Source: Palsa-883 sp963847615 (lineage in GTDB: Bacteria; Pseudomonadota; Alphaproteobacteria; Acetobacterales; Acetobacteraceae). From it: a stretch of 64,000 bases of DNA. The DNA lies in NCBI GenBank assembly GCA_963847615.1, contig CAWKAN010000020.1, positions 496,001-560,000 of the forward strand, given 5' to 3'. The position numbers and the translations under genes are program-made. How positions within the stretch are numbered: the stretch's first letter is position 1; every line of letters begins with the position of its first letter. The notes below the pieces were generated by a model. That model did not search any database and was not told the origin of the DNA. It worked only from the letters and a program-made list of their open reading frames with translations. Positions 8,496 to 17,507 of this stretch are shown one piece after another.

Positions 8496-9728
8496 TCATG
8501 CGGTGAAACTCCTTGACGATCTGCTTGAATCCGTTCGCACGAATATCCGGAGCAACCGGCCGGCGGGCGGTTGGCAGACGCTGGGGGGACCCATGGCGGG
8601 ATGGTCGGTTGACTGGCCCGCAGCCATCCGCCAGCGCGCCGTGCCTCGCCCGGTTCGAACAGGAAACCGCCTCCACGGCCAGGCCAATCCACGCGGCCAT
8701 CGCCATCCGTCAGAGCCCGCTTGCCACCGCGGCCTTCCTCCAACGCTGCGAGACCTGCCTGGCTTGCCAAGGCCGGCGAGCACCTGGCCGAGTGGCATGC
8801 CATCCCGGGCTGCCGATGCCTGGCTTGGCGTCGCCTGCCTCCCACTCCCTTCCCCCCGCTTGGCTGCAACCGGGCGGCCGAACGCTGTCGGATGGCGGCT
8901 CACCACCCGGCCAGCCAGGGGCCAGCCAGGGCAGCCGACCAGCGGGCCAGCCAGGGAGACGCCCAGCGGGCCGGCGAGGGGCCTGGCCAGCCCCCCACCC
9001 AGGCGACCAGCCGGTCCACCGCGCCGGCCGGACCGCGCCGCGGCGGCCTGCGCCCCGGCGGTGTGCCGCCGGGCGCGGCCAGCGCGCGCCGCCGCGGCGG
9101 GCGCGCTGCCGGCGACCAGCGCATCGATGGTCTTGCGGATGCGCCCGCGCGCGCGGTGCAGCAGCACCCGCTGGTTCTCCGTGCTGATGCCGAGCAGCGC
9201 GCAGGTCTCCTCCGCCTCGCGCCCCTCCGTGTCGCGCAACACGATCACCGCGCGCTGCCCGGCCGGCAGGCGCTCGATCGCTGCCTGCACGTGCGCCCAG
9301 AGCTGCCGGCCGGCGACCACCCGCTCCGGGTCGAGCTCGTCCCACAGCCGCGGCGTCTCGACCCAGTGGCCGTCGGGCTGGAACGCGGCCAGCTCCACCG
9401 CCCGCTCGTTGCCCTGCGCGCCGTCCAGGATGCCGGGCAGGGCGACCGTGCGCGCCTCGCGGCTGGCGCGGCTGCGGGCGCGGTTCAGCACGATGGCGAA
9501 CACCCAGGTGGCCAGGCTCGAGCGCCCCTCGAACCGGCTGATCCCGTTGAACACCGCCAGCCAGGAATCCTGCACCACCTCCTCGGCCTGGGCCCGGCTG
9601 CCGATGACGGAATTGGCGACGGACACCAGGGACCCGTGGAACCGGCGGATCAGTGCCCGATAGGCGCCTTGCTCCCCGGCGCGGAGCCGCGCCAGGAAGG
9701 CCGGGTCGTCGAATTCGCCCCCGCGCAT
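8496..9728 (-). CDS. ECF-type RNA polymerase sigma factor with long low-complexity tail
   Basis: The first ~190 residues form a complete ECF sigma factor: region 2 (AYRALIRRFHGSLVSVAN, QDSWLAVFNGI, FEGRSSLATWVF), linker, and region 4 (IERLPAGQRAVIVLRDTEG, CALLGISTENQRVLLHRARGRIRK). ATG 9728 has GAGG just upstream; the 64 in-frame codons before it are non-conserved. After the normal end near residue 190 the frame continues about 220 residues through Gly/Pro/Arg-rich repeats (LAGPLG, LAGPLV) to a stop at 8496. The tail may be real or a frame kept open by GC bias or a lost stop. It is divergent from a zinc-finger anti-sigma-like gene 172 bp away, its probable regulator. Confidence 0.8.
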   Translation of the reverse strand: MRGGEFDDPAFLARLRAGEQGAYRALIRRFHGSLVSVANSVIGSRAQAEEVVQDSWLAVFNGISRFEGRSSLATWVFAIVLNRARSRASREARTVALPGILDGAQGNERAVELAAFQPDGHWVETPRLWDELDPERVVAGRQLWAHVQAAIERLPAGQRAVIVLRDTEGREAEETCALLGISTENQRVLLHRARGRIRKTIDALVAGSAPAAAARAGRARRHTAGAQAAAARSGRRGGPAGRLGGGLARPLAGPLGVSLAGPLVGCPGWPLAGRVVSRHPTAFGRPVAAKRGEGSGRQATPSQASAARDGMPLGQVLAGLGKPGRSRSVGGRPRWQAGSDGWRWPRGLAWPWRRFPVRTGRGTARWRMAAGQSTDHPAMGPPSVCQPPAGRLLRIFVRTDSSRSSRSFTA

Positions 9729-9900
9729 GCGTCCTCGCCCTTCCTCCGCTGCCTTTTCCGATGCACCGGCAAGACCTCGCCCGGATGACCGGCGCCGCGC
9801 CCAGGTGTAACGTGACGGCGGCTCAGGTGTCCAAAACAAGTATGGGTGCGTGTTGCGGCCGTCCAGCCGGCGCGCGCGGCCTGGCGGGAGAGTGTGCGGC

Positions 9901-10152
9901 ATGCCGACCTGCAGCGACATGAGCGAACTGGTGACCGACTACCTGGAGCGCAGCCTGCCGGTGACCGGCTGGCTGGGCGTGCGCTGGCACCTGCTGCAGT
10001 GCGCGGCTTGCCGGCGCTATGTCGTCCAGATGCGCCAGACCATCCGGCTGTTGGCCGCCGCGGCGTTCCCGCCGCCGGGCACCGAGACCGAGGACAGCGT
10101 GCTGCGAGCGGTGCATGGCGGAGCGCCGCCGGATCCGCCAACCGGCCAGTGA
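9901..10152 (+). CDS. Putative anti-sigma factor, zf-HC2 zinc finger
   Basis: An 83-residue protein from ATG 9901. The N-terminal part (MSELVTDYLERSLP) and the HLLQCAACRRYVVQMRQTIRLL segment match the HxxxCxxC zinc-binding helix of ZAS/zf-HC2 anti-sigma proteins. There is no transmembrane segment, so it would be a soluble, possibly redox- or metal-sensing anti-sigma factor. A start at 9919 (MSEL) is also possible. Its divergent placement next to the ECF sigma gene supports pairing, although such pairs are usually co-directional. Confidence 0.72.
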   Translation: MPTCSDMSELVTDYLERSLPVTGWLGVRWHLLQCAACRRYVVQMRQTIRLLAAAAFPPPGTETEDSVLRAVHGGAPPDPPTGQ

Positions 10153-10200
10153 CCGGGAACGCGTGACCGCGAACGCGTGACCGCGAACGCGTGACCGGGG
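10149..10200 (+). repeat. Tandem 14-bp repeats
   Basis: The unit GTGACCGCGAACGC (first copy with GG for CG) occurs three times with a partial fourth, starting at the last bases of the anti-sigma gene. No spacers or dyad are present, so it is a simple tandem array, not a CRISPR. Confidence 0.8.
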
Positions 10201-10565
10201 GCGCGCATCGCGGCCGCGTTGCCCAGTCAGCGGGCAGCCGATGCCCCGGAACCGGCAGCCTGCCCGGCGCCTGCCCATGCGCCGGCGCGGCCCGTCCGCC
10301 GCGGCTTCATGGCGATCTTAATGATTTGTTAGGCATACGGGTGTAGGCTTGGAAATCCCGGTGTCTCCGTCCAGGCGACACCACAGGACAGGGAGTCGGT
10401 TGCCATGCCGCAACGTCCTGACCCCGAAAATCCCTGCCGCCACGCGCGGCACGCGCGGCCAGCCTCGCGCATCTTATCCTCGATCAGACGCCCTGCCCGG
10501 TCAGCGTTGCCGCCACCCCCTGGCGCGCCACGAGTTGGCCACCCATTTAAGTCAGGAGAGTCCGC
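10201..10565. other. Upstream region of the prkA operon
   Basis: About 365 bp with no gene. It probably carries the operon promoter, but I see no convincing -35/-10 pair here. The AT-richer patch at 10315-10360 is the most likely place. Confidence 0.4.
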
Positions 10566-10685
10566 ATGACTGAGCCGAAAAACCACGGTCTGCCGCGCAA
10601 ATCATGCAACACCGCGAAAATTATTGACGCGGCGTCGGCCTTGCGGGCTAGCTTCGCACCTATCTTGCATTTCGCCACGCGGTGA
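10566..10685 (+). CDS. Possible 39-residue leader ORF before prkA
   Basis: ATG 10566 follows AGGAG with 7-bp spacing, the best ribosome site in this region. The 39 codons end in TGA at 10683-10685, which overlaps the GTG (10682) that opens the prkA frame. This GTGA junction suggests translational coupling. The peptide (starting MTEPKNHGLPRKS) resembles nothing known and is shorter than most annotated genes. Alternatively a weak promoter (TTGACG 10624, 17-bp spacer, GCTAGC) inside it starts a leaderless prkA mRNA. Confidence 0.4.
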   Translation: MTEPKNHGLPRKSCNTAKIIDAASALRASFAPILHFATR

Positions 10686-12655
10686 CGTCCATGCACACGG
10701 GGGCACCGATGCACACGGCCGACAACCTGTTCGCCGCCTACACGCGCAGCTTCGAAACCCACCGCGAAGCCGAGTTGACGCTCGCGGATTACCTGCAAGC
10801 CTGCCGCGACGAGCCGATGACCTACGCCACCGCGACCGAGCGGCTGCTGGCGGCGATCGGCGAGCCGGAGATGGTGGACACCGCGAAAGACGCGCGCCTC
10901 GGGCGCATCTTCATGAACCGCACCATGCGGTTGTATGCGTCGTTCTCCGAGTTCTACGGCATGGAGGAGACGATCGAGCGCATCGTCGGCTTCCTGCGCC
11001 ACGCCGCGCAGGGGCTCGAGGAGCGCAAGCAGATCATGTACCTGCTGGGCCCGGTCGGCGGCGGAAAATCCTCGCTGGCCGAGCGGCTGAAGGCGCTGAT
11101 GGAAACCTACCCCATCTACGTGCTGAAGGCCGGCAGCGAGCTCAGCCCGGTGTTCGAGAGCCCGCTGGGACTGTTCGACCCCGACAAGATGGGCAAGCTG
11201 CTGGAGGACCGCTACGGCATTCCGCAGCGCCGCCTGACCGGCATCATGAGCCCGTGGTGCCTCAAGCGGCTGGACGAATTCGACGGCGACATCTCGCGCT
11301 TCCGCGTGGTCCGGCTGATGCCGTCGCGGCTGCGCCAGATCGGCGTGGCGAAAACCGAGCCGGGCGACGAGAACAACCAGGACATCTCCTCGCTGGTCGG
11401 CAAGGTGGACATCCGCAAGCTGGAGCTGCATTCGCAGAACGATCCGGATGCGTACAGCTACTCCGGCGGGCTGAACCGCGCCAACCAGGGCATGCTCGAA
11501 TTCGTCGAGATGTTCAAGGCGCCGATCAAGATGCTGCACCCGCTGCTGACCGCGACGCAGGAGGGCAATTACATCGGCACCGAGAATATCGGCGCCATCC
11601 CGTTCTCCGGCATCATCATGGCCCACTCCAACGAGGCGGAGTGGCAGACCTTCAAGAACAACCGCAACAACGAAGCCTTCATCGACCGCATCTACGTGAT
11701 CAAGGTGCCGTACTGCCTGCGGGTCACCGAGGAGCAGAAGATCTACGAGAAGCTGGTGGCGCACTCCGAACTGTCCGCCGCGCCCTGCGCCCCGGCGACG
11801 CTGGAGATGATGGCCCGCTTCTCGGTGCTGTCGCGGCTGAAGCGGCACGAGAACTCCACGCTGTACGCCAAGATGCGGGTGTACGACGGGGAAAGCCTGA
11901 AGGAGACCGATCCGCGCGCGCGCAGCCTGCAGGAATACAAGGACGCCGCGGGCGTCGAGGAGGGCATGGATGGGACGTCGACGCGCTTCGCCTTCAAGGT
12001 GCTGGCGGCGACGTTCAACCACGACACCACCGAAGTGGCGGCTGATCCGGTACATCTGATGTACGTGCTCGAGCAGTCGATCCGCCGCGACCAGCTGCCG
12101 GCCGAGACCGAGAAGCGCTACCTCGAATTCATCAAGGGCGAGCTGGCGCCGCGCTACGCCGAATTCATCGGCAACGAGATCCAGAAGGCGTATCTGGAAT
12201 CCTACAACGACTACGGCCAGAACCTGTTCGACCGCTACGTCGCCTATGCCGATGCGTGGATCGAGGACCAGGACTTCAAGGACCCCGACACCGGCCAGTT
12301 GCTCAACCGCGAGCTGCTGAACCAGGAGCTGACCAAGATCGAGAAGCCGGCGGGCATCGCCAACCCGAAGGACTTCCGCAATGAGGTGGTGAAGTTCAGC
12401 CTGCGCACGCGCGCCAACAACAACGGCAAGAACCCGTCCTGGACCAGCTACGAGAAGATCCGCGAGGTGATCGAGCGGCGCATGTTCAGCCAGGTGGAGG
12501 AACTGCTGCCGGTGATCAGCTTCGGCTCGAAGAAGGACGGCGAAACCGAACGCAAGCACGAGGAGTTCGTGCTGCGCATGGAGGCGCGCGGCTATACGGA
12601 ACGCCAGGTGCGGCGCCTGGTCGAATGGTACATGCGCGTGAAGCAGGCCGGCTGA
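10682..12655 (+). CDS. prkA: PrkA family serine protein kinase
   Basis: A 657-residue PrkA/YeaG protein, near the 644 of E. coli YeaG. The AAA+-like N-terminal domain has the P-loop GPVGGGKSS at about residues 122-130, then the conserved NRANQGMLEFVEMFK and IGAIPFSGIIMAHSN blocks, and the C-terminal PrkA domain. Starts at GTG 10682, ATG 10691 or ATG 10709 are all possible. The cytoplasmic kinase acts in stress and nutrient-limitation responses, and is normally cotranscribed with yeaH and spoVR as here. The 44-bp gap to yeaH contains a 15-bp tandem repeat (GGGCAAGCGATTCAC). Confidence 0.95.
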   Translation: MTSMHTGAPMHTADNLFAAYTRSFETHREAELTLADYLQACRDEPMTYATATERLLAAIGEPEMVDTAKDARLGRIFMNRTMRLYASFSEFYGMEETIERIVGFLRHAAQGLEERKQIMYLLGPVGGGKSSLAERLKALMETYPIYVLKAGSELSPVFESPLGLFDPDKMGKLLEDRYGIPQRRLTGIMSPWCLKRLDEFDGDISRFRVVRLMPSRLRQIGVAKTEPGDENNQDISSLVGKVDIRKLELHSQNDPDAYSYSGGLNRANQGMLEFVEMFKAPIKMLHPLLTATQEGNYIGTENIGAIPFSGIIMAHSNEAEWQTFKNNRNNEAFIDRIYVIKVPYCLRVTEEQKIYEKLVAHSELSAAPCAPATLEMMARFSVLSRLKRHENSTLYAKMRVYDGESLKETDPRARSLQEYKDAAGVEEGMDGTSTRFAFKVLAATFNHDTTEVAADPVHLMYVLEQSIRRDQLPAETEKRYLEFIKGELAPRYAEFIGNEIQKAYLESYNDYGQNLFDRYVAYADAWIEDQDFKDPDTGQLLNRELLNQELTKIEKPAGIANPKDFRNEVVKFSLRTRANNNGKNPSWTSYEKIREVIERRMFSQVEELLPVISFGSKKDGETERKHEEFVLRMEARGYTERQVRRLVEWYMRVKQAG

Positions 12656-12699
12656 CCAACGGCGCGCGCACGGGCAAGCGATTCACGGGCAAGCGATTC

Positions 12700-14031
12700 A
12701 TGAACATCGTTGACCGCCGACTCAACCCCAGCGGCAAGAACCTCGCCAACCGCCAGCGCTTCATGCGGCGGGCGAAGTCGCTGATCCGCAAGGCGGTGCA
12801 TGAAAGCGCGGCCAGCCGCAGCATCAAGGACGCCGACGAGGCGGGCGAGGTGTCGCTGCCGGCGCAGGGCGTGCAGGAACCGTCGTTCCGCCGCAGTGCC
12901 AGCGGCGGCGTGCGCGACCACCTGCTGCCGGGCAACAAGGAGTACATGGCGGGCGACACCATCCCGCGCCCGCCCGGCGGCGCGGGCGGCGCCGGCAGCG
13001 AAGGCAGCCCGGACGGCGAGGGCCAGGACGACTTCCGCTTCGCGCTGTCGCGCGACGAATTCGTCGACCTGTTCCTGGAAGACCTCGAACTGCCCGACCT
13101 GGCCAAGCGCAAGGTGGTGGACGCGGAAGCGCTGAGCTGGAGCCGCGCCGGTTATTCCGTGTCCGGTTCGCCGACCAACCTCGCGCTGATGCGCACGGTG
13201 CGCAACTCCCTGTCGCGGCGCATCGCGCTGAAGCGGCCGAAGCCGGGCGAAATCGCCAGGCTGCGCGAGGAGATCGCCGCGCTGGACGAAGACGACGCGG
13301 ATGACGAACGGCGCATGGTGCTTGAGGCCGAGCTGCAGAAGCAGCTCCGCCGCACCAGCCTGATCCCCTACATCGACCCGCTGGACGTGCGCTACAAACG
13401 GTTCGAGGCGCATCCGAAACCGGTGGCGCAGGCGGTGATGTTCTGCCTGATGGACGTCTCCGGCTCGATGACCGAGCACATGAAGGACCTGGCCAAGCGG
13501 TTCTACGTGCTGCTGTACATCTTCCTGAAGCGCCGCTACAAGAACGTCGAGGTGGTGTTCATCCGCCACACCCATCTGGCGCAGGAGGTGGACGAGGACA
13601 CGTTCTTCAACAGCCCGGAGACCGGCGGCACCGTGGTCTCCACCGCGCTCGAGGAGATGCAGCGCGTGGTGGCGGAACGTTTCAGCCCCGACATGTGGAA
13701 CATCTACGCCGCGCAGGCCTCGGACGGCGACAACACGGCATCGGACAACGAGCGCACGGCGGAGCTGCTGATCAACGCGATCCTGCCGGCCTGCCAGTAC
13801 TACGCCTACCTGGAGGTCGGGCGCGATTCCGAGCATTTCCCGCCCGGCTTCATCCGCCGCGAAAGCGATCTGTGGCAGACCTACAGCGAGATCTGCCGCA
13901 CCGGTGTGCCGCTGGCGATGCGCAAGGTCGGCCATCGGCGCGACATCTATCCGGTGTTCCGCGAGCTGTTCGCGCCCCGTCAGGGGGCCGGGCAGGCCGG
14001 CGGGCAAACTGTGGGAGCCGAAGCCGAATGA
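12700..14031 (+). CDS. yeaH: YeaH/YhbH family protein (DUF444)
   Basis: A 443-residue DUF444 protein. ATG 12700 opens the typical NIVDRRLNPSGKNLANRQRF start. A basic N-terminal part is followed by a Gly-rich linker (PPGGAGGAGSEGS) and a von Willebrand A-like domain carrying the MIDAS-type DVSGSM motif near residue 252, plus FFNSPETGGTVVSTAL. The frame is open 25 codons further upstream into the inter-gene repeat; that part is discarded. In E. coli YeaG and YeaH act together under nitrogen starvation and stationary phase. The gene overlaps spoVR by ATGA. Confidence 0.93.
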   Translation: MNIVDRRLNPSGKNLANRQRFMRRAKSLIRKAVHESAASRSIKDADEAGEVSLPAQGVQEPSFRRSASGGVRDHLLPGNKEYMAGDTIPRPPGGAGGAGSEGSPDGEGQDDFRFALSRDEFVDLFLEDLELPDLAKRKVVDAEALSWSRAGYSVSGSPTNLALMRTVRNSLSRRIALKRPKPGEIARLREEIAALDEDDADDERRMVLEAELQKQLRRTSLIPYIDPLDVRYKRFEAHPKPVAQAVMFCLMDVSGSMTEHMKDLAKRFYVLLYIFLKRRYKNVEVVFIRHTHLAQEVDEDTFFNSPETGGTVVSTALEEMQRVVAERFSPDMWNIYAAQASDGDNTASDNERTAELLINAILPACQYYAYLEVGRDSEHFPPGFIRRESDLWQTYSEICRTGVPLAMRKVGHRRDIYPVFRELFAPRQGAGQAGGQTVGAEAE

Positions 14032-15593
14032 ACGTCCTCACGCGCGCCGATCGGCCGCTGTTCGAAGGCGCCGAGTGGGACTTCTCCGTCATCCAGCGCG
14101 CGCATGACGCGATCGAGGCGGTTGCGCTCGACGAGCTGGGCCTCGATGTCTATCCGAACCAGATCGAGATGATCGGCACCGAGCAGATGCTGGATGCCTA
14201 TTCCTCGATCGGCATGCCGCTGTTCTACAAGCACTGGTCGTTCGGCAAGCATTTCGCCCGCAACGAGGCGCTGTACCGCGCCGGCATGCAGGGCCTGGCC
14301 TACGAGATCGTCATCAACTCGGACCCGTGCATCTCCTACATCATGGAGGAGAACACGGCGGTGATGCAGACGCTGGTGATCGCCCACGCGGCGTTCGGCC
14401 ACAACCACTTCTTCAAGAACAACTACGTGTTCAGGCAGTGGACCGACGCCGAGGGCATCCTGGACTACCTGGAATTCGCCCGCGGCTACATCGCCAATTG
14501 CGAGGAACGTTACGGCGAGGCCGCGGTCGAACGGCTGCTGGACGCCGCGCACGCGTTGATGGGCCACGCCGTGCATCGCTATCCGCGCAAGCGTGCCACC
14601 GATCTGCGGATGGAAGAAAAGCGCGCGCGCGACCGCCGGGCGCACGAAGAGCTGGTGTTCAACGACCTGTGGCGCACCGTGCCCGGCAAGGGAACCAGGA
14701 AGAAGGACAAGACCGCCGAGGAACGCCGCCGCGCGCTGCTGCAATTGCCGCAGGAGAACATCCTGCACTTCCTGGAACAATCCGCCCCGCGCCTGGCGCC
14801 CTGGCAGCGTGAGGTGCTGCGCATCGTCCGCCAGATCGCGCAGTATTTCTATCCGCAGGGCCAGACCAAGCTGATGAACGAGGGCTGCGCGACCTACGTG
14901 CACTATCGGATCATGCAGCGTCTGCACCAGAAGGGCGCGCTGACCGACGGCGCGATGGTCGAGTTCCTGCGCAGCCACACCAACGTGGTGTTCCAGCCCG
15001 GCTTCGACGATCCGCGCTACAGCGGGCTCAATCCCTATGCGCTCGGCTTCGCGATGATGCGCGATATCGCACGCATCTGTACCGATCCGACGGCGGAGGA
15101 TCGGGAATGGTTCCCGGCGATCGCCGGCCGCGGCGACGAGATGGCGGTGCTGCGCGAGGTGTGGGCGAATTATCGCGATGAGAGCTTCGTGCTGCAGTAT
15201 CTGAGCCCGCGCATGATCCGCGAGTTCGGGCTGTTCCACGTGCTGGATGACGCGAGCGAGCAGCATCTGCGCGTGCAGGCGATCCATGACGAGCGCGGCT
15301 ATCGCAAGATCCAGCGCGCGTTGGCGCGGCACTACGACGTGGCCTACACCACGCCGGACATCCAGGTGGTGGACGTGAACCTGGAGGGCGACCGCAAGCT
15401 GATCTTGCATCATCGCACGCTGAACCGTGTGCTGCTGGAGGAAAAGGACACCAAGCAGGTGTTGCAGCACCTCGCCGATATGTGGGGCTATGACGTGGTG
15501 CTGAAGGAGATCGATCCGGCGGACGACGCCGTGCTGAAGGAGCATGCGGCGACGCCGCGGCCGGGCATCCTGCCGACCATCGGAGATTTGTAG
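14028..15593 (+). CDS. spoVR: SpoVR family protein
   Basis: A 521-residue SpoVR/YcgB homologue. Recognisable blocks include YPNQIEMIGTEQMLDAY, MPLFYKHWSFGKHF, INSDPCISYIMEENT, HAAFGHNHFFKNN and the NEGCATYVHYRIM signature. Length matches the family (about 500-520). The start ATG 14028 overlaps the yeaH stop. Known members affect spore cortex formation in Bacillus and accompany PrkA/YeaH in Proteobacteria; the biochemical activity is not established. This is the last gene of the operon, followed by a hairpin and short T-run. Confidence 0.95.
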   Translation: MNVLTRADRPLFEGAEWDFSVIQRAHDAIEAVALDELGLDVYPNQIEMIGTEQMLDAYSSIGMPLFYKHWSFGKHFARNEALYRAGMQGLAYEIVINSDPCISYIMEENTAVMQTLVIAHAAFGHNHFFKNNYVFRQWTDAEGILDYLEFARGYIANCEERYGEAAVERLLDAAHALMGHAVHRYPRKRATDLRMEEKRARDRRAHEELVFNDLWRTVPGKGTRKKDKTAEERRRALLQLPQENILHFLEQSAPRLAPWQREVLRIVRQIAQYFYPQGQTKLMNEGCATYVHYRIMQRLHQKGALTDGAMVEFLRSHTNVVFQPGFDDPRYSGLNPYALGFAMMRDIARICTDPTAEDREWFPAIAGRGDEMAVLREVWANYRDESFVLQYLSPRMIREFGLFHVLDDASEQHLRVQAIHDERGYRKIQRALARHYDVAYTTPDIQVVDVNLEGDRKLILHHRTLNRVLLEEKDTKQVLQHLADMWGYDVVLKEIDPADDAVLKEHAATPRPGILPTIGDL

Positions 15594-15625
15594 GGCGGGT
15601 CCAGGCTCGCTCGACGCCCGCAAGG

Positions 15626-15645
15626 GCGCGCCGCTGGGCGCTTTT
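15626..15645 (+). terminator. Possible weak terminator after spoVR
   Basis: GCGCC-GCTG-GGCGC followed by TTTTC, about 35 bp after the spoVR stop. The stem is short; an overlapping alternative GCCC-GCAA-GGGC stem lies just before it. Confidence 0.35.
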
Positions 15646-15782
15646 CAGCAACTCTCACGGCGCACCGGCCGCGGTACCGTCAATTCAGTGCTGCGGCCAT
15701 GCCATCCGGGCGCGTGAGAGCGCAGGCAAGTGAGAGACGGGGTGATGTCGTTGGCGCCTGTGCATTCCTGGCCGGTCACCCC

Positions 15783-17507
15783 TCATCGGCACGCTGCCGT
15801 GCGCAACTCGACCCGCCGATTCTTGAAGCGGTTCTCATCGGTAGTGTTCGGGACCAACGGACGGGTATCGCCGTAGCCGTGCGATGCGACTTTAGCCGCC
15901 GCCACGCCGTGCGCGATCAGCCAGTCTTTTACCGCCATCGCCCGCGCGTTCGACAACTTTAGGTTGTACTCTGCCGCGCCGACATTGTCCGTGTGTCCGC
16001 CGACCTCGGCGCTGAAACCGGGCGTGCGGGTAAACAGCGCCAGCACCTGCCGCAGCATGGGATCGGAGTCCGGCCGCAACACTGCCTTGTCGAAGTCGAA
16101 GTTCACCCCGTACACCTCGATCGTGCACGCCGTCGGTGGCGGACCTTTAGCCTGCAATTGTTCCGTCTTCAGCGGCTTGATCTCGATGGTCAGATGCGGC
16201 TTTCCGGACAGCGCCACGGACCGCATCCAGCCCTCGGCCGAGAACAGGCTGGCGCGGATGTCGTAGGTGCCAGGTTCCAGCAACGCCGACTCGCTGCTCT
16301 TGACGCTGCCGATTGCCTCATGCGTTGCGGGATCGATGTAGGCGACCACGGCCTTGTCGCCGGCATCGGCGCCGTTCTGTGTCACCGCGACCGTGGGTTC
16401 AGCGAATTGCAACGCCAATTCGACCGTTTTTTCCACGTTGCCCGAGAAGCTCTGATCATCGAGCCACACGTTCTTCCGCACGAACCCGTCCTGGAACGTC
16501 ACCTGAACGTTGTAGGTGCCCGCTGCCAACCGCAAGGTATTGCCCGACTTCGTCCAGTCGATTGACGGTCCGTCGTGGTGTCCCTGCGGAAAATAGTGGG
16601 CCTGACCCTTGGCCCCCACGTCAACGCCGCCGTTGGTAATGACATAGCGCACCGCGGCCACCGGGAGGCCCATCTCGACTGTCTTCTCGACCTTGCCGGC
16701 AAAGCTCTGGTTGTCGAACCAGATGTCCTTGTGCGCGTTGCCGTCGCCGAACGTCACGTGGACGTCGTACGCCCCCTCGGGCAGCCGCACCGAACCGCCG
16801 GACCGTGCCCAGTCGATCGTCGGACCGTCATGGTGCCCCTGCGGAAAATAATGGGCCTCGCCCTTGTCGCCCACGTTGACGCCACCGTTGGTGATGACGT
16901 AGCGCGTCTCGGCGACGGACACGCCGACTTCGACTGTCTTTTCGACCTTGCCGGCAAAGCTCTGGTTGTCGAACCAGATGTCCTTGCGCGCGTGGCGGTC
17001 GCCGAACGTCACGTGGACGTCGTACGTCCCCTCGGGCAGCCGCACCGAACCGCCGGACCGTGCCCAGTCGATCGTCGGACCGCCATGGTGCCCCTGCGGA
17101 AAATAATGGACCTCGCCCTTGTCGCCCACATCCGCGCCACCGTTGGTGATGACGTAGCGCACGTCGGTGATCGCGACGCCCATCTCGACGGTCTTCTCGA
17201 CCTTGCCCGCGAAGCTTTGGCTATCGAGCCAGACGTCTTTTTTGGCGTTGCCGTCCGCAAATGTCACATGCACGTCGTACGCGCCCTCGGGCAGCCGCGC
17301 CGAACCGCCGGACCGTGCCCAGTCGATCGTCGGACCGTCATGGTGCCCCTGCGGAAAATAATGGACCTCGCCTTTGCCGCCCACGTCGGCGCCACCATTG
17401 GTGATGATGTAGCGTACCTCGGCGTCGGCTGCCGATGCACGCTGGGGAGGCAGAACGCAAAGCGGCACAATTATCAGCGCGAGCAGCAGAACGGTCTTGC
17501 GAATCAC
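15783..17507 (-). CDS. Secreted protein with four 85-residue tandem repeats and C-terminal OmpA domain
   Basis: A 574-residue precursor. Residues 1-27 form a signal peptide ending in ASA. Residues 31-370 are four near-identical 85-residue units with a core of RYVITNGGADVG, HYFPQGHHDGPTIDWARSGG, LPEGTYDVHVTF and DNQSFAGKVEKTVE. A fifth, diverged unit follows (ITQNGADAGDKAVVAY region to about 440). The last ~110 residues are an OmpA/MotB peptidoglycan-binding domain (FDFDKAVLRP, VGGHTDNVG, GYGDTRPL, NRRVEL). It should be periplasmic or outer-membrane and anchored to peptidoglycan, the repeats forming a beta-rich rod. Strand patterns of the LPxGTYDV type resemble PEGA/Ig-like folds; the repeat family itself is not one I can name. 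Confidence 0.85.
   Translation of the reverse strand: MIRKTVLLLALIIVPLCVLPPQRASAADAEVRYIITNGGADVGGKGEVHYFPQGHHDGPTIDWARSGGSARLPEGAYDVHVTFADGNAKKDVWLDSQSFAGKVEKTVEMGVAITDVRYVITNGGADVGDKGEVHYFPQGHHGGPTIDWARSGGSVRLPEGTYDVHVTFGDRHARKDIWFDNQSFAGKVEKTVEVGVSVAETRYVITNGGVNVGDKGEAHYFPQGHHDGPTIDWARSGGSVRLPEGAYDVHVTFGDGNAHKDIWFDNQSFAGKVEKTVEMGLPVAAVRYVITNGGVDVGAKGQAHYFPQGHHDGPSIDWTKSGNTLRLAAGTYNVQVTFQDGFVRKNVWLDDQSFSGNVEKTVELALQFAEPTVAVTQNGADAGDKAVVAYIDPATHEAIGSVKSSESALLEPGTYDIRASLFSAEGWMRSVALSGKPHLTIEIKPLKTEQLQAKGPPPTACTIEVYGVNFDFDKAVLRPDSDPMLRQVLALFTRTPGFSAEVGGHTDNVGAAEYNLKLSNARAMAVKDWLIAHGVAAAKVASHGYGDTRPLVPNTTDENRFKNRRVELRTAACR
16398..17417 (-). repeat. Four 255-bp in-frame tandem repeats
   Basis: The DNA period is exactly 255 bp: AAAGCTCTGGTTGTCGAACC begins at 16701 and again at 16956. 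Neighbouring units share long identical stretches, indicating recent duplication or ongoing homogenisation. The distal unit (16398-16652) is more diverged. Confidence 0.9.

Noticed and set aside
10149..10200. CRISPR-like array
   Set aside because: The 14-bp units are directly adjacent with no spacers and no cas genes are present.
10547..12559. 670-codon minus-strand frame opposite prkA
   Set aside because: His/Arg/Leu-rich translation with no family features; a mirror of the highly biased prkA codons. Similar shadows oppose yeaH, spoVR, proA and most long genes.
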